A stretch of DNA of 64,000 bases from Ulota crispa. Lineage: Eukaryota; Streptophyta; Bryopsida; Orthotrichales; Orthotrichaceae. The notes beneath the pieces are model-generated. The model worked only from the letters and a program-made list of their open reading frames with translations, did no database searches and was not told where the DNA came from. The first letter of the stretch is position 1. Every line of letters starts with the position of its first letter. Positions 47,056 through 59,024 of this stretch are shown piece by piece. The translations under genes were made by a program, and so were the position numbers. The DNA lies in NCBI GenBank assembly GCA_963920765.1, contig OY987244.1:4094501-4158500 (forward strand). The letters run 5' to 3'.

Positions 47056-47212
47056 AAATTGCTTTTCCACACCTTTGTGACAGGATTTCAAGCTCTGAAT
47101 TGTAATTACCTGAGCGGGGACAAGAGCCTCGGGATTGGCCCTGACGTCCTTGAATGCCACCTGATCACACCTTTGCTAGTGAAGGAAGGCAACTCCGCGT
47201 TTGGGGGAAGTG
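47056..47212 (+). pseudogene. Possible orphan exon
   Basis: After TTTGTGACAG an open frame reads ALNCNYLSGDKSLGIGPDVL, then LITPLLVKEGNSAFGGS, with coding-like composition, ending at a MITE. No neighbouring exon joins it and I do not recognise the family. It may belong to the island at 45252-46408. Confidence 0.25.
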
Positions 47213-48608
47213 AGGGCATCTCCAGCATTTCACTTCAAATTTGACACTTTGAATTTGACACTTCAAGAGATTACATCTATTTTTAAGGGCCTTAAAATTC
47301 TTGTTCATTTTGCTCATTCTTTAAACATGCCTCATAAATAGTCAACTCACCATTCACCAAGGGGAATAGCAGATAAAACTCATTAACCACAAGATGAGTA
47401 GTATTTTGAAGGGCCATTGCTTGACATGCTGGGATGAAGCTCCATTAGAAAATTTTGAGTGGCTTGGAACACTTATCATCCATGCTTGAAGTGTGTTAAA
47501 CCATGCAAGGGCAATGCTCAAGATGCTCCTAGAGTATCTCCATCCACACTTTAAAACAATAGATTAGTGAGACTTTTAGATAATAAAGAAGTTGTTAATG
47601 CATGGACCTGTCAAATTATCCTCTTTGATACGGCAAAATTTGCAATTTTCTTGTGCATAGCAACTCCTTCAGACACAACCATTTTTGAACAATTAGTAGG
47701 TTGAGTAATCAATGATGGAGAATCTTTTTGCTTTTGCAAACAAGGAGGCTTGTTAATTGTTGAACATTATATTACCTAGTTGAACAAGTAGGGAAAACAA
47801 GTGGTCAACACTAGAAACAAGAAACACTACATTTTTCAATGATGAACTTTTGGAGGTCAATTGGAGATACTCTTAGGGCTTGTCTTAGGGCATCTTCACT
47901 CGCATTGCAAACTACCAAGCTTGGATTTTTGGATGAAAAGGGAATGATTAGCACATGGACCTATCAAATATTCTCTTTGACATGGCAAAATTTGTAGTTT
48001 CTCTTTGGCACAACAACTTCTTCAAACACTACCTTTTCAATGATGGAAAATTTTGTTTGCTTTTGTAACCAAATATACTTGTCATTGGTTGAAAAGTAAA
48101 GTACCTAGTTGAATGGGTGGAAGAAACAAATGAATAATATTGGAAACAAGAAACATTATGTTTCTTAATGCTAAAACTTTTAAAGTTGAGTAGATTCCCT
48201 TAAAATGCACCCAAAGTAGCACTCTAAACAACCCACCTCTATAGAGTGCTACTTTTTCCACATAAATAAGCAAGTTGGGTTTCCAATACTCTTTGTGTCA
48301 TCAACAATTGTGTATATATAAAAATAAAAAGAAGAGGTGGGAGACCTTCAAAGTTGCCTCCTTGTTACCAAGTTTAGCCCTAAAGTGAAGTGTCACCTTG
48401 ATTTCATAGAAGATTTTTTCATCAATAAACTTTAATAGTAATTTGAAGAGCCATGCTATTTCATCTTTTATAGAGAGCGTCCATGCTTTAATGGAGGGTC
48501 TTTTGCACTAGTACAATATTGGAGAGTTGTTGATAAAGAGTCAAAAAAATGCTACAATGATTGCAGGGCTCGTTGGAGGGCCAAGTGGAGTGGCTCTTGC
48601 ACATGCTC
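47213..48608. mobile_element. Cluster of three PIF/Harbinger-like elements
   Basis: Three neighbours end in GRG(C/T)ATCT and its mirror: about 47213-47528 (GGGCATCTCCAGC to AAGATGCTC), 47532-47872 (GAGTATCTCC to GGAGATACTC, flanks CTA and TTA) and 47888-48608 (GGGCATCTTCACTC to CATGCTC, flanks TTA and TTA). A relative of the first lies near 12920-13225. Confidence 0.6.
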
Positions 48609-48947
48609 TTAAACTCTAAAGGTCACATGTTTAGATTTGGTTCTAAATTGGTGCAATTTACAATCCAATGGGCCACCAATTGTACCAAAGTTTTTATGAG
48701 GCCCTAATGTAAAGCTTTTGGATTTGGTTGATGGCCCATAATAAACTAGGCCCATCTTCTTGAATTTAAATAATTAACTTAAATCTAGTATCTGGCATCA
48801 AAATTTTGTCACATAAGCAACCATGTCATTAACAAGATAAATTGAGTCAATCCTCACCATAAAGCTTTAGAGCCTGATTGATGACCCAATTCAAGGGTTC
48901 CAACAATCCCATTGGTCATATTGGTGATTCTTAAATGGGAAGATATC

Positions 48948-49030
48948 ATGAATACCCCTGAAGTTTGCAATATGTACATAAATACTCTTAGTTTTTCAAA
49001 AATTACACAAATATCCTTGGACTAGAGAAT
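48948..49030. mobile_element. One-ended fragment of the 2761-type foldback MITE
   Basis: AATACCCCTGAAGTTTGCAA with TTTTTCAAAAATTACACAAA and ATCCTTGGAC matches one end of the element at 2761. No mirrored end is present. Confidence 0.7.
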
Positions 49031-49284
49031 ACAATAAGCCAAAAAAAAACCTTGCCACATAAGGTTTAGTAGAGTCTAGTATTTAGCAGCCTTGTTTTTT
49101 CAAAGACTGGCTTTATGATTTTGCAGTGTGCAAGTAATCCAAAGACCATTTTTTTTGTACTATTTCCTTAATTTTCAATTTGAAAATTCATATGCATGTT
49201 TATTTTTTCATATTACATTCTAAAACTCCATTGAATCCTTGATTTTAGACAAGAGATTTAGCGGCACAACCAAATTTTTATTTA

Positions 49285-49670
49285 CGGAGCAACTAGGTGG
49301 ACACCCCCCAATTGCTACGTGGACACCCCCATAGCCAAATCTATTAAACTATAGATTATTATTATGATGAAATATGAAATAAAATCAAAACAATACTTTA
49401 GCATACAACTTCGTCTACAATTATTGCAAACACACAACAAATTTGCCTCATTTGTGACATGGTTAGGAGTTAAATCAATTGTTTACTAGTTTGACTCTTG
49501 ACCATGTCACAAATGAGGCAAATTTGTTGTATGAATGTAGCTCTTATGTAGGCAAAAGTATTGTTTTGATTTTACTTCATGTTTCAACGTAATAATGATC
49601 TTAAATTTAATAGATTTGGTTATGGGGGGTGTCTGCATAGCAATTAGGGGGTGTCCACCTAGTCGCTCCC
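49285..49670. mobile_element. hAT-like MITE with 8-bp duplication TTTATTTA
   Basis: GGAGCAACTAGGTGGACACC and ATTGCTACGTGGACACCCCC at the left are mirrored at the right (GGGGTGTCCACCTAGTCGCTCC region). Perfect TTTATTTA flanks occur at 49277-49284 and 49671-49678. A second inner inverted repeat, CACAAATGAGGCAAATTTGT, lies near 49440-49530. Confidence 0.88.
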
Positions 49671-50069
49671 TTTATTTATTATGGAACTTCTCCTTTGCAA
49701 GGCTCTTTTCAGGTGGGTTGGAGTTGGTTAACCAATTTGATAGTGGATCCTTAAACCAATCTTTTGCCATATAATTTGCACTTTTGAAGGAGCTAGAGTC
49801 TTTGAAAAGAAACTCAATAAATTTTCCTCAAGAGATGTATGGGAATAACATCCAATCTAAGTTGTTTTGTATTTACTGAATTTTTGAATTCTTGTAGAAT
49901 TCGTTATTAAATTTCCAAAGTTGAAATGGAAAAATGCTGCAGAAGCATTTACACCCTACAATGTTCATTATCAATACATTGAAGAACCCAATATATACCT
50001 TTGCTAATAAACTTTTTTAGAGCCCAAACTATATTTGGGCTTCTTACCTTATTTGGTGGTAAATGCACT

Positions 50070-50500
50070 AAGAAGTAGATGTTTGAAGCCAAAACATCTT
50101 GTTTTGACCTTGCTCAACTAGGCATAATGCAACTTTGAATGCAAAATGCAATTGTATAAGTGTTTGAACCCAAAAAAATATTGTTTCAACCTTGCCAAAC
50201 AAGCAATTTGGAAGCATGATGCATTGGAGTAGGTATTTGAAGCCAAAAAAATCCCATTTTGACCTTGCCAAGCAAGACCGTTACATAAATTTGAAAGACA
50301 CAATGCATAGGAGTTTGTAATTGAAATTTAAAAAACAATGTTTGAACCTTGCCAAACAAGGCATTAAATGAACTTAGAGGCACAATGCAATGGATTAAAT
50401 ATTTGGAGCCAAACAAATAGGTTTGGACCTTGCCAAAAAATCCCATTTCAACCGTGCCACAAGAACCCCATCTTCACGTCGCCACAAAGACCCCATTTTG
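50070..50500. repeat. Degenerate tandem repeat, ~95 bp period
   Basis: GTTTGAAGCCAAAA, then TTTTGACCTTGCCAA(A/G)CAAG, then GCATAATGCA(A/T) recurs four to five times. The minus frames across it arise from the repeat. Confidence 0.75.
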
Positions 50501-50647
50501 ACTGGGTCATTTAGGAATTAAGCAAATTGGTTGCAAATTTGTTATCCTCAAAAATACAATTTACTCCTTCATTCATTCCAAAACAATTGTTTTGACCTAT
50601 GTGGCCTTGGCATCCACGATTCCATAGCAAGAGTGTAAAGACCAATA

Positions 50648-51054
50648 AGGTGGAAGCATCTATACCTGTTAACTTAAGTGATTTTACAACAAATTACAAA
50701 GAGTTTGATGCAACAAATATTTTCCCACTTAGGAAGATAAGAAACATGGGGATTGCAAATTTTCTTAAATTTTATTTGCAGAATTGAAATTCCTTTGATT
50801 TTTGGAAGTCAAAAAGTGTTCCAAACCCATGACCATTGTCTAAACTCATGCAATTCAAATGATAACCAAATTATTTTCAAGTTTAAATCTCATTACTTCC
50901 TACTTCACTTTGGGACATGTGACATGACTTAAGTGGTCCCAACCTTGAAAAGGACAAAAGAATGCATTTCAAGGCACCTATCCTTGCTAAAGTTGGAAGT
51001 AGCACATCCTACGAGTTGGATATGGGACGTTGATGGCTATGGATGCTTCCGCCT
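50648..51054. mobile_element. TA-flanked MITE with AGGTGGAAGCATC ends
   Basis: TA then AGGTGGAAGCATCTATA is mirrored by TATGGATGCTTCCGCCT then TA; 407 bp. The tip AGGT is shared with families B, D and F. Confidence 0.7.
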
Positions 51055-51100
51055 TAATTTTTAACTCAAAAAACCACCACCAGTTTCAAATGGAACATAT

Positions 51101-51679
51101 TAGGGGGTTTCAGATTTCTCAAAAAAAACGGTGAACAAATGGTCGTGAACAAGTTTTCATTCATGGTGAACGTGAAGTCACAAGAGTGAACGACGTGAAG
51201 CCTCTCCCTCCTTGTCTCTTCCGCTAGCTCCGATTGTGTTCCTATCGCTCGGTGCCTGCACTCTGGTCCGCGCCCGCGCCTGTTTGTGTTGTTGCCCGCC
51301 TCTCAGCTCTTGCTCTGGGCCTTTGGCTCTCACTCCGCGCCTCTAGACAGTTTGGATGCAGAGTTGATTGCAAGGTCAAGGTCATTCAAGGAATTGTGAT
51401 GCGCAAGAAGCGACAATGGTGGAGCTCAAGAGATCTTGATTAGAAGCGGACAATTGTGGAGACGAAGGGTTCCAGATTAGAAGCAACAATGGTGGAGTTC
51501 AAGGGATCAATATGGAATTAGTGATTGTAGATAGAGTTGAAAGGGTGGTGAGTAGTTCACTACAATTTGGATTTTTGAATGTGTGATCTCGAGGACATGA
51601 ATGATGGCTTGACTAGCTTGTTCACCAATTTCATTCACGTGAATGAAATTGCCTGTGAACGACATATCTGAAACCCCTA
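51101..51679. mobile_element. Inverted-repeat element with TAGGGG(G)TTTCAGAT ends
   Basis: TAGGGGGTTTCAGATTTCTC is mirrored by GACATATCTGAAACCCCTA; GTGAAC words are also mirrored. The left arm shows the uninterrupted site at about 33357 (ATGTGTTTGATATGTTCC). The interior 51230-51350 is GC-rich. No clean target duplication. Confidence 0.7.
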
Positions 51680-51831
51680 TTGAACACATGAGTGTCAAAA
51701 GTGACTCCACAAGTTTTGTACAAAACGCCTTCTAGGAACCGCAGCATTGACTTTTTTGGGTGTGGCCCAGCCATCACTACAATAGCCCTATTCCTCTAAT
51801 ACCATGCAAGGTGTTTATTTTTGGCATTTAA

Positions 51832-52764
51832 CTCTTAAAGAACCAAGCCCTTTTTTCTGGCCAAAATCACTAAAAACTGCCACTTTTAGGAGGTTTCAAA
51901 AAAAGGATTTTCTGTTTTATTTTTGGGAAATCTAATCGTAAGATTTTGCCTGAGACTAGAAAAGGTACTTGTGGGAAAAAACCAGCTCATTCCAAATGGA
52001 GAGGAGTGCGATATTTACATCTGAAGTGGAAAAAAAAAAAAAAAAAAATTCCATGCTCCCCAAAAATTTCAGAAGCCTTTGACCACTCTTATAACAAAAA
52101 AATTGCTCTACCCAAAGTTGCACTTTATTTTTTCCATGTAGGAGATCAAGTTAGGTATGTGTGGGAGAATTTTCAAATCAATTGAAACTATACAACACAT
52201 GGGAAAAATTAGTAAGTAAAAAGAAGTAGAGAATGAGTCAAAACACTAAATTGTTAAGAATTTAATTATGGAAATGAAGAATGCTAATCCCAACAGTGAT
52301 AATGTTGTGATAAACAATCTACTTCCTCTGGTTTAACTTCTTTTCCAAAATATTGAAAATTGAGTAAAACAAAGGACTTCAAAGTTTATTTTAGAGTGGA
52401 GATTCCATAACTGCCCGCAAACAAAAATTGCTCATAACTTTCATGTCATTGATTGAAATTGAATGATTCAAAGCTTCTTGTGAATAAAAAAAATCTAAGG
52501 AACCAATTTTGAATTTTTATTTAAAAAAAAAAAAATTAAAGAAGTTTTTGGGCTGCCCGGATGGGCAATCCTCCCCAAAATTTCATAAATTCATGTATAA
52601 CTTCTTCATCAAATGTCATAATGAAGAAAAAACTAGATGCCCACATAGATCTTTGAATTCCCCACCTTCAATAAAAGTTTCAGAAAATCACGCAAAGTAG
52701 ATTAGTCATAGGTACATGCTTGAGGTCCAACCTGACCCTTGAAGGGACAATGGTCCTTTAGGGG
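51832..52764. mobile_element. TTAA-flanked element, ~930 bp
   Basis: TTAA at 51828-51831 and 52765-52768 flanks CTCTTAAAGAACCAAGCCC and GGGACAATGGTCCTTTAGGGG. Same family as 18067 and 38843. Confidence 0.85.
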
Positions 52765-53235
52765 TTAAATGCCGGATTTCAACTTCTGAGATTCAATACT
52801 AGCTAATGCACTTTTGTCCCTCCAAAGTTTCTCCTCAAGGCTGGGCCACACAAGCCAAAATTGGGGTTTCAAACTGGTAGTTTGTAAAAAACAGCTGGTG
52901 AATTTTACATGTTTGTGAAAAAGCACATTCTTTGACTTTAAAAAGTCCACTTTTCTGGTATATTCAAAACAGGCAATTTTTAGAGTTCACAAACTTGCGT
53001 CTCAAACCTCCTACCCTAGAATGGTGGAGAGGTTATCTTTAGGTGAACAATAGATGAAAACTTGGAAATTAAAATGGCTATCTCCTAATTTTCCAAAAAA
53101 TACAAGTTATTTCTCATCCATTTCAAATTGCCGATTTTGGGCTTGTGTGGGCCTAGCACCAGTCCTCACACATGAGGACACATAGCATTTTACTGTTCAT
53201 GCAAGATACAAAAAAAAAACCCTAAAACCATGTAA

Positions 53236-53623
53236 GGGCATCATCAATGCAACACGGGCACTTGGGCGAGGCCTGGGATGACAAAAACACTGCTATATTT
53301 TTACTAGTGTATAATTAGAAAATGAGATTACTATCATTGGAAGCATATACAAAAACTCATCAAGTAAATAAAATGACGTATGGTATTGGAAATTGCAAAA
53401 ACAAACTACCACCCATTAAAAAAATAACTAAAAGACAAACAACACAACAAATCATGCCTAATAAAGAATAATTAGATAATGACACTCCAAATTCTAAAAA
53501 TTTGGAGTACCACTATCTAATTATTCAATAACCTCATTTTCTAATTATACACCAGTCAAAAAATAGCAGTGTTTTTGCTGTCTCAGGCCCCGCCCAAGTG
53601 CCCGTGCTGCATTGATGATGCTC
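53236..53623. mobile_element. PIF/Harbinger-like MITE with ~90-bp inverted repeats and TAA duplication
   Basis: GGGCATCATCAATGCAACAC and CACTTGGGCGAGGCCT at the left are mirrored precisely at the right, flanked by TAA at 53233-53235 and 53624-53626; 388 bp. Arm identity is high, so insertion is probably recent. Confidence 0.88.
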
Positions 53624-54292
53624 TAAACCACCAGAATGGTCTTGGAAGTCACGCCTGCCACCTCACATATCAAATCAATAATTCCAACGACTTCTCTTTG
53701 AAAAAAGCTTCCGAAGCTTGAAAAAATGTTTCATCCCAGCCATATCCCCGTCAGCAGGTCAGCAAGTAAACCGTTGAACCCCGTTGAAACTTGAAACTGT
53801 TCCGAATTGAAAGTCTTCGGGTATCGGAACTTCGGTATCTCGAATCTCCAGCGTTGACAATAGGGGTAGTCACGGGCTCACGGCTTCTTGGAGAATGAAA
53901 AGAGAATGCAGATTGAGAGTCGGCTGAGTGAAAGTAAGAGCCAATAGGAGTTTGTTCTACAGGAAGATATTGTGACATCCCATTTGTGTGTGATGAAGAG
54001 TGGAAAATGGAGAATGAAGAATGGTTTCCTCAAAGAAAGGTAACACTTCCAACGATTGGAGGAGTAAAAAAAGTTGGATGTAAAGAGATTCACGAGCGAG
54101 GAAAACGAGTAGAACATGATATGAAGTTCTCACACTAACTTATTCTCCATTCCATTCTTCACCTCTGGAGAAGAATAATGGAGCTTTGAGAAGTTAAGCA
54201 CGCTAATCAAAAGGTAAGCTGCGGCAACCACTAGTGACTCGGCACGTCTGCATTCTCATTCTTCACACTCAACAGAGGAAGTGTTGTGATTA

Positions 54293-54619
54293 AGGTAGTC
54301 TGCTCATAAACCACGCATGCTCTAAAACTACTCACCTCACCAAATGTACTCTTCTAATACATGTTGTTTTTCATATCCTTTCTATAATGTATAGACGATA
54401 TACATTTAAGGAGGTGGGCAGTTTTAGAGACCTATGACCTTTCCACTTCAAAATTTCATAACTAATTTCACAAAGCTCCAAAAAATATGAAACAACTTAA
54501 ATTAGATGTTAATTCTTCTTGTATTTCAAAGAAAATTTACTGAAAAATAGTTCAAGAAGTTCCACCTCCCTAAAATTCAGCTTCAGCCCTTATATGGAAG
54601 GTTTATGAGCACACTACCT
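54293..54619. mobile_element. TA-flanked family F MITE
   Basis: TA then AGGTAGTCTGCTCATAAA, mirrored by TTTATGAGCACACTACCT then TA; 327 bp. Closest in the window to the intronic copy at 59179. Confidence 0.82.
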
Positions 54620-54621
54620 TA

Positions 54622-56517
54622 CCCCTAATGAAATCCAGCCCCTCGCGCGCTCATCTCCTCAAGTCAACCTCCCTGGCTTTTCAAAGAAACTCAGTGCTTG
54701 ATTTCCAGAGCTTGGCTGTTTTGTAACCACAAATCTAACGCTGATAGAGTACCACGCTTCCCGCTCCGTGTACCCCATGGACGTTTTGTGCGGAGCATAG
54801 TGCGGGAAAAACCAGAGGCTAATTCATTGTCAGACGGTGGAATTGGGAAAAAAATCGGTTGCATTTTGAAATTGCCGGTAAAAAATTGGTTAGATTTTAC
54901 AAAAGATTCTAAATATAGTATATTACTATATAAGTTTAGAAAAACATTTGGCACAATTTGGCAAAAAATTGGTTGAACATGCAAAATGCCGGTTTTTAGC
55001 CGGTGAAGTCCAAAAAATTTCCCGAACACTAGTGCGGAGGACCAGGTTGGAAAGTATCAGCTTTTAAAAAAAGGAGTTGCTAAATCCACCATGCTTTTTG
55101 CTACATCTAGTGTAGTATGTCATCATGGGGTCCTGCACTAGTAGGCAGCTCCAACAATTTGCCACAGTGTGGTTATTTTAGATGTTTATCATTGACAAGC
55201 TGAATTTGGAAATTTTGAATTCAGATTTGAATTTAAAGACCTTGCTTTAGTCTAGAATTTTGAAGGAGGTTACAATTGAAAAACTCCCAATGGAGAAGCT
55301 TAGCTTCTTATAAAAACAAGGATAAAAGTAATAATTTGCCCCCTAATTAAGCTTTTCCATTGGGCATTGTTCAATTGCAACCTCCTGTCCTCCATGTTTT
55401 TGAACTAAAGCAAGGTCTTTAAATCCAAATTTGAATTCAAATTTTTCAAATTCAGCTTGTTGATGGTAAGTATATAAAACTTACCCTCATATAATAAATT
55501 GCTTGAGCTGCATGTGAATAGTGCACGACCCTATGGTGAGATATTGTGATGGATTTAGCGAAAAGTGTGGTGGATTTAGCAATTCCCTAAAACAAATCAA
55601 GGATAAAAGTACTAATCTACTCCCTCTTTTGAGGGCAATGGAACTATCAAGGTACCCAAAACGGGTGATGGCACAATTAGGGTACTTAAAAAAACTCAAA
55701 AAGGATTGTTTAAGTCTGATTTGGTCTTACCTTTGATATCTCTCCTATTTATTACATCCTACTAGTCCTAGATAATACCATGTAGGGTTTTTTTTCTAGC
55801 TTCTTGCAGCCAGATTCAAAACTGCTTTATATAGTTTCAGCCACTACATTTGTCTCCCTCGCAAAAATCCTCCATACCTGCGCAGACACATAGGGTACTT
55901 CATGAACATCTCTAGTGCCACAAAAAATGTGGTGCTATGATATCTACATTTTGACAAGAAGTTGCTTATAATTGTACATTAGAAAAATTAAATTAAATTA
56001 AATGATGATTGTTATCATGTCTAAATTAGTGATTTTGTGAGAAGTTTTGGAATTGTCTCATTTCATCAAAATGCAAGAAAGGACTCATTCAAACTACAAA
56101 CTACAAACTTGTTTGGTATGATTTAGGAAAATATATTTATAGTTGTGCAAGCTTCTATGGTACATGAATTTAAAGTGTATTAATCCACAAATTATTAAAA
56201 TGAGTTGTGGTGAATTATTTAAACAACAATTTCATGTGTGTTTTTACACGCCCAATAAAAAACATTAAAAATTTGAAAATTTTCTTTTTAAGTGGCAAAA
56301 ACATGCACATACACTTGTTTCTAGGTGCATAGACAATCAAAGTTATTAAAATGTTAATATTTTATTTTAGGGAGCCATTTCAAATTACTAGTCAAAAAAA
56401 GTCTGGATCATGACATTTGGGTTCTAATCACTTTCATGGTGTGAAATAAAACCAAGAAAGTCCTTTTTATGGAGGGAACACTTTCTAAATGAATGTTTTA
56501 ACATAAAGAAAGCTTAA
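54622..56517. other. Insertion-rich arm sequence without a gene
   Basis: A foldback at about 55195-55480 has CAAGCTGAATTTGGAAATTT mirrored by AAATTTTTCAAATTCAGCTTG-type text and is related to the end of the 27.5 kb repeat unit. Around 54800-55035, GTGCGG(G) words are mirrored. I see no coding region. Confidence 0.5.
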
Positions 56518-57450
56518 CCCCTAAAGGACCATTGTCCATTCAAGAGACAAAGGGAATTTTGGGCATGTACCTTTGGATAAGTTACTTTGTGTGATTTTTT
56601 GAAACTTTCATAGAAGGTGGGGAATTCCAAGACCTATGCAAGCATCTAATTTTTCTTTATTCTGACATTTGACAAAAAAGTTATGCAAGAATTTCTACTA
56701 CTCAAGGGAAGGAGGGCAATCTGGGCAGTCCAAAAACTTTTTCAAAAACTATATTTTCTAAAAATAAAAAAATTGAAATTGGTTCTTTAGATTTTTTCAT
56801 ACGTGGGAAGCTTTGAATCATTCAATTTCAATCAATGACATGAAAGTTATGAGATTTTTTAGTTTGTGGGCAATTACGGACCCTCTACTCTAAAATAAAC
56901 TTTGAAGTTCTTGAGTTTCCACAATTTTCAATATTTCAGAAAAAAAACTAAACCTAAGGAAGTAGATTGATTATTAGAACATTATAGCAGTTGGGATTTG
57001 CATTTTCATTTCAAAAATTAAATTCTTAACAATTTAGTGATTTGACTCATTCTCTATTTCTTTTTACTTACTATTTTTTTCCCATGTGTTGTATAGTTCC
57101 AATTGATTTGAAAATTCTCCCACACATACCTAACTTGGTCTTCTACATGGAAACAATAAACGTTGACTTTGTGTAAAGCAATTTTTTTCATGTAAGAGAG
57201 GTCAAAGGCTTCTGAAATTTTTGGGTAGCAGGGAGAAAAAACCTTTTTTTTTCACTTCAAATGTTAATATCTCCCTCCTCTCCATCTATAATGACTTGAT
57301 TATTTTCCCACAAGTACCTCATCTTGTCTAAGAGAAGATCCTACAGTTGGATTTGCAAAGCAAACTTTATTTCCTACTTTTCTACTCATTTCCCCCAAAG
57401 TGGGAGTTTTCAATGACTTTCACAAAAAAAAGGGCCTGGTCCTTTAGGGG
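56518..57450. mobile_element. TTAA-flanked element, ~930 bp, opposite orientation
   Basis: TTAA at 56514-56517 and 57451-57454 flanks CCCCTAAAGGACCATTGTCC and GGGCCTGGTCCTTTAGGGG. The interior is the reverse complement of the 51832-type elements. Confidence 0.87.
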
Positions 57451-57543
57451 TTAAGAAAAATGTCACATCACTTGCACATTCAAATTTTCCCCTAAACATA
57501 AACAATGCAAATTCACTAGTAAAGGTGAGACAAGAGTCCTATC

Positions 57544-57799
57544 AACACCATATTCATTAAATTGAGAAAAAGAGTACATTTTGGGACTTTTGAAGGTTTT
57601 AGTTGATCCCCTAAAATTGTGTTTGCAGCATTTTTTGGGTACACGTGGCTTCACTTGAGAGGACAAATTTGTGAGAGAAGAAATCTTAGTGGGTCAAACC
57701 GAAACTGATAGCTTCAAATTTGGTTTAAGTTAACCTTTTGAATTTAAGGTGAAGTTTAGTCTGCGAATCACATTTTCCCAATTTAACGAATATGGTGTT
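57544..57799. mobile_element. Family A MITE with TATC duplication
   Basis: Ends AACACCATATTCATTAAATT and mirrored AATTTAACGAATATGGTGTT are flanked by TATC at 57540-57543 and 57800-57803. Confidence 0.88.
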
Positions 57800-58160
57800 T
57801 ATCCGGAGGTCCAGGGAGGTCATATTGGTATACTCTGATCGTGCCATTACCCAAAAGTGTAAAATTGTAAAAGTACTAATCTGCCCTCTCCTTTGGAATT
57901 GGTCCATTTTATCCTCTTCCGTGGCTTTAGTCTATACCAAGGTCCACATATAAATTCAAAACTTCCCACCAGTTCAGTCTCCCGATGGTAGATTTCGAAA
58001 CGCTTATACTGTATTTTCTGGGTGTGTGCCAAATCAGCGCTTTTCCAGCTTGGCCTTCCAATCACGTACGTGTACTACACGAACCCCACGGTGTCCACAA
58101 GAAAATAGTAAAATAGTTAATGAGCCGCGGCGCACTCTTATTTCAACCCTTGATTTCTTG

Positions 58161-58167
58161 TATAAAG
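58161..58167 (+). promoter_or_regulatory. Candidate TATA box, right dirigent locus
   Basis: TATAAAG followed by TGCAGATTAGA is conserved in mirrored position upstream of the left gene (26202-26208). It lies about 860 bp before the ATG, so it implies a long leader containing the tandem repeat, or a separate transcript. Confidence 0.4.
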
Positions 58168-58339
58168 GTGCAGATTAGATTCCCTAACCCACTTTCTTCA
58201 CGTTTCAACTTACTAGTAACTTAAGCGTTCCTGGATAAGCTTAGTTCTCGTCGAGAGTACGACTTCTTCTGCAAGGGCTGTCTTCACTTGCTTCCCAGCC
58301 GAGGTACTGGCAGCTCAGCTTTGGTAAATGTCTTAAGAT

Positions 58340-58880
58340 TTTTGACATGATATGCTTTGGCTAGAATTCGACTCACTCTCCGAAGTACTAGTTGATGAGT
58401 GCTTCTTCATGCTTTTCGACGTAAGCTTTGTCACGATTTCGTTGCACTCTCCGAAGTACTAGCAGCTCTAGCTCAGCTTATGTCAATAAGCATGAAGCAC
58501 TAGTCTAGCCAAAGCTTTGTTTAGATTTCGATGTACTCTCCGAACTCCGAAGTACTAGCACTTCAGCTTTGATTAGAGCTACAAGCTTTCTGCTTTCTGA
58601 CACAAGCTTTGTCATGATTTCGATGCACTCTCCAAAGCACAAGCTGATTAGTGATCTGTCATAATCTTTGTCTAGATTTCGATGTACTCTTCGAAGTATT
58701 AGTAGCAGCTCAGCTTTCACTAGTGCTTTCGTGCTTTCTGACATGTTAAGCTTTGTCTAGAATTTGACGCAATCTCCGAAATACTAGCAGAGCTAGTAGC
58801 AGCTCAAGCATAATGTTGAATTGTTGACTAGTGCTTTATGCTTTCTGATATAAGCTTTGTCCTGATTTCGATGCACTTTC
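58340..58880 (+). repeat. Tandem repeat upstream of right dirigent gene
   Basis: Six or seven units share GCTTTCTGACATAAGCTTTG, TC(A/T)(T/A)GATTTCGATGCACTC and TCCGAAGTACTAG. It corresponds in mirror image to 25590-26060, though unit numbers and boundaries differ, so the array has kept changing since duplication. Confidence 0.82.
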
Positions 58881-58969
58881 AAAGAATCAAACCTCGACTG
58901 TTACTTGTTGGTAATATTCGATCTAATAAGTAATAAGCAGTGAGAAACTGGGTGCAGAAAAAAAAGGCA

Positions 58970-59010
58970 AGACGTGGTGGATTGGACTTTGTGTGGGTAC
59001 CAGGTCCTGA
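58970..59010 (+). promoter_or_regulatory. Conserved leader segment with ACGTGG box, right dirigent gene
   Basis: GACGTGGTGGATTGGACTTT and GTGTGGG then CCAGGTC match the left copy almost base for base just ahead of the ATG at 59025. Confidence 0.4.
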
Positions 59011-59024
59011 AGCAACCAGCGACC

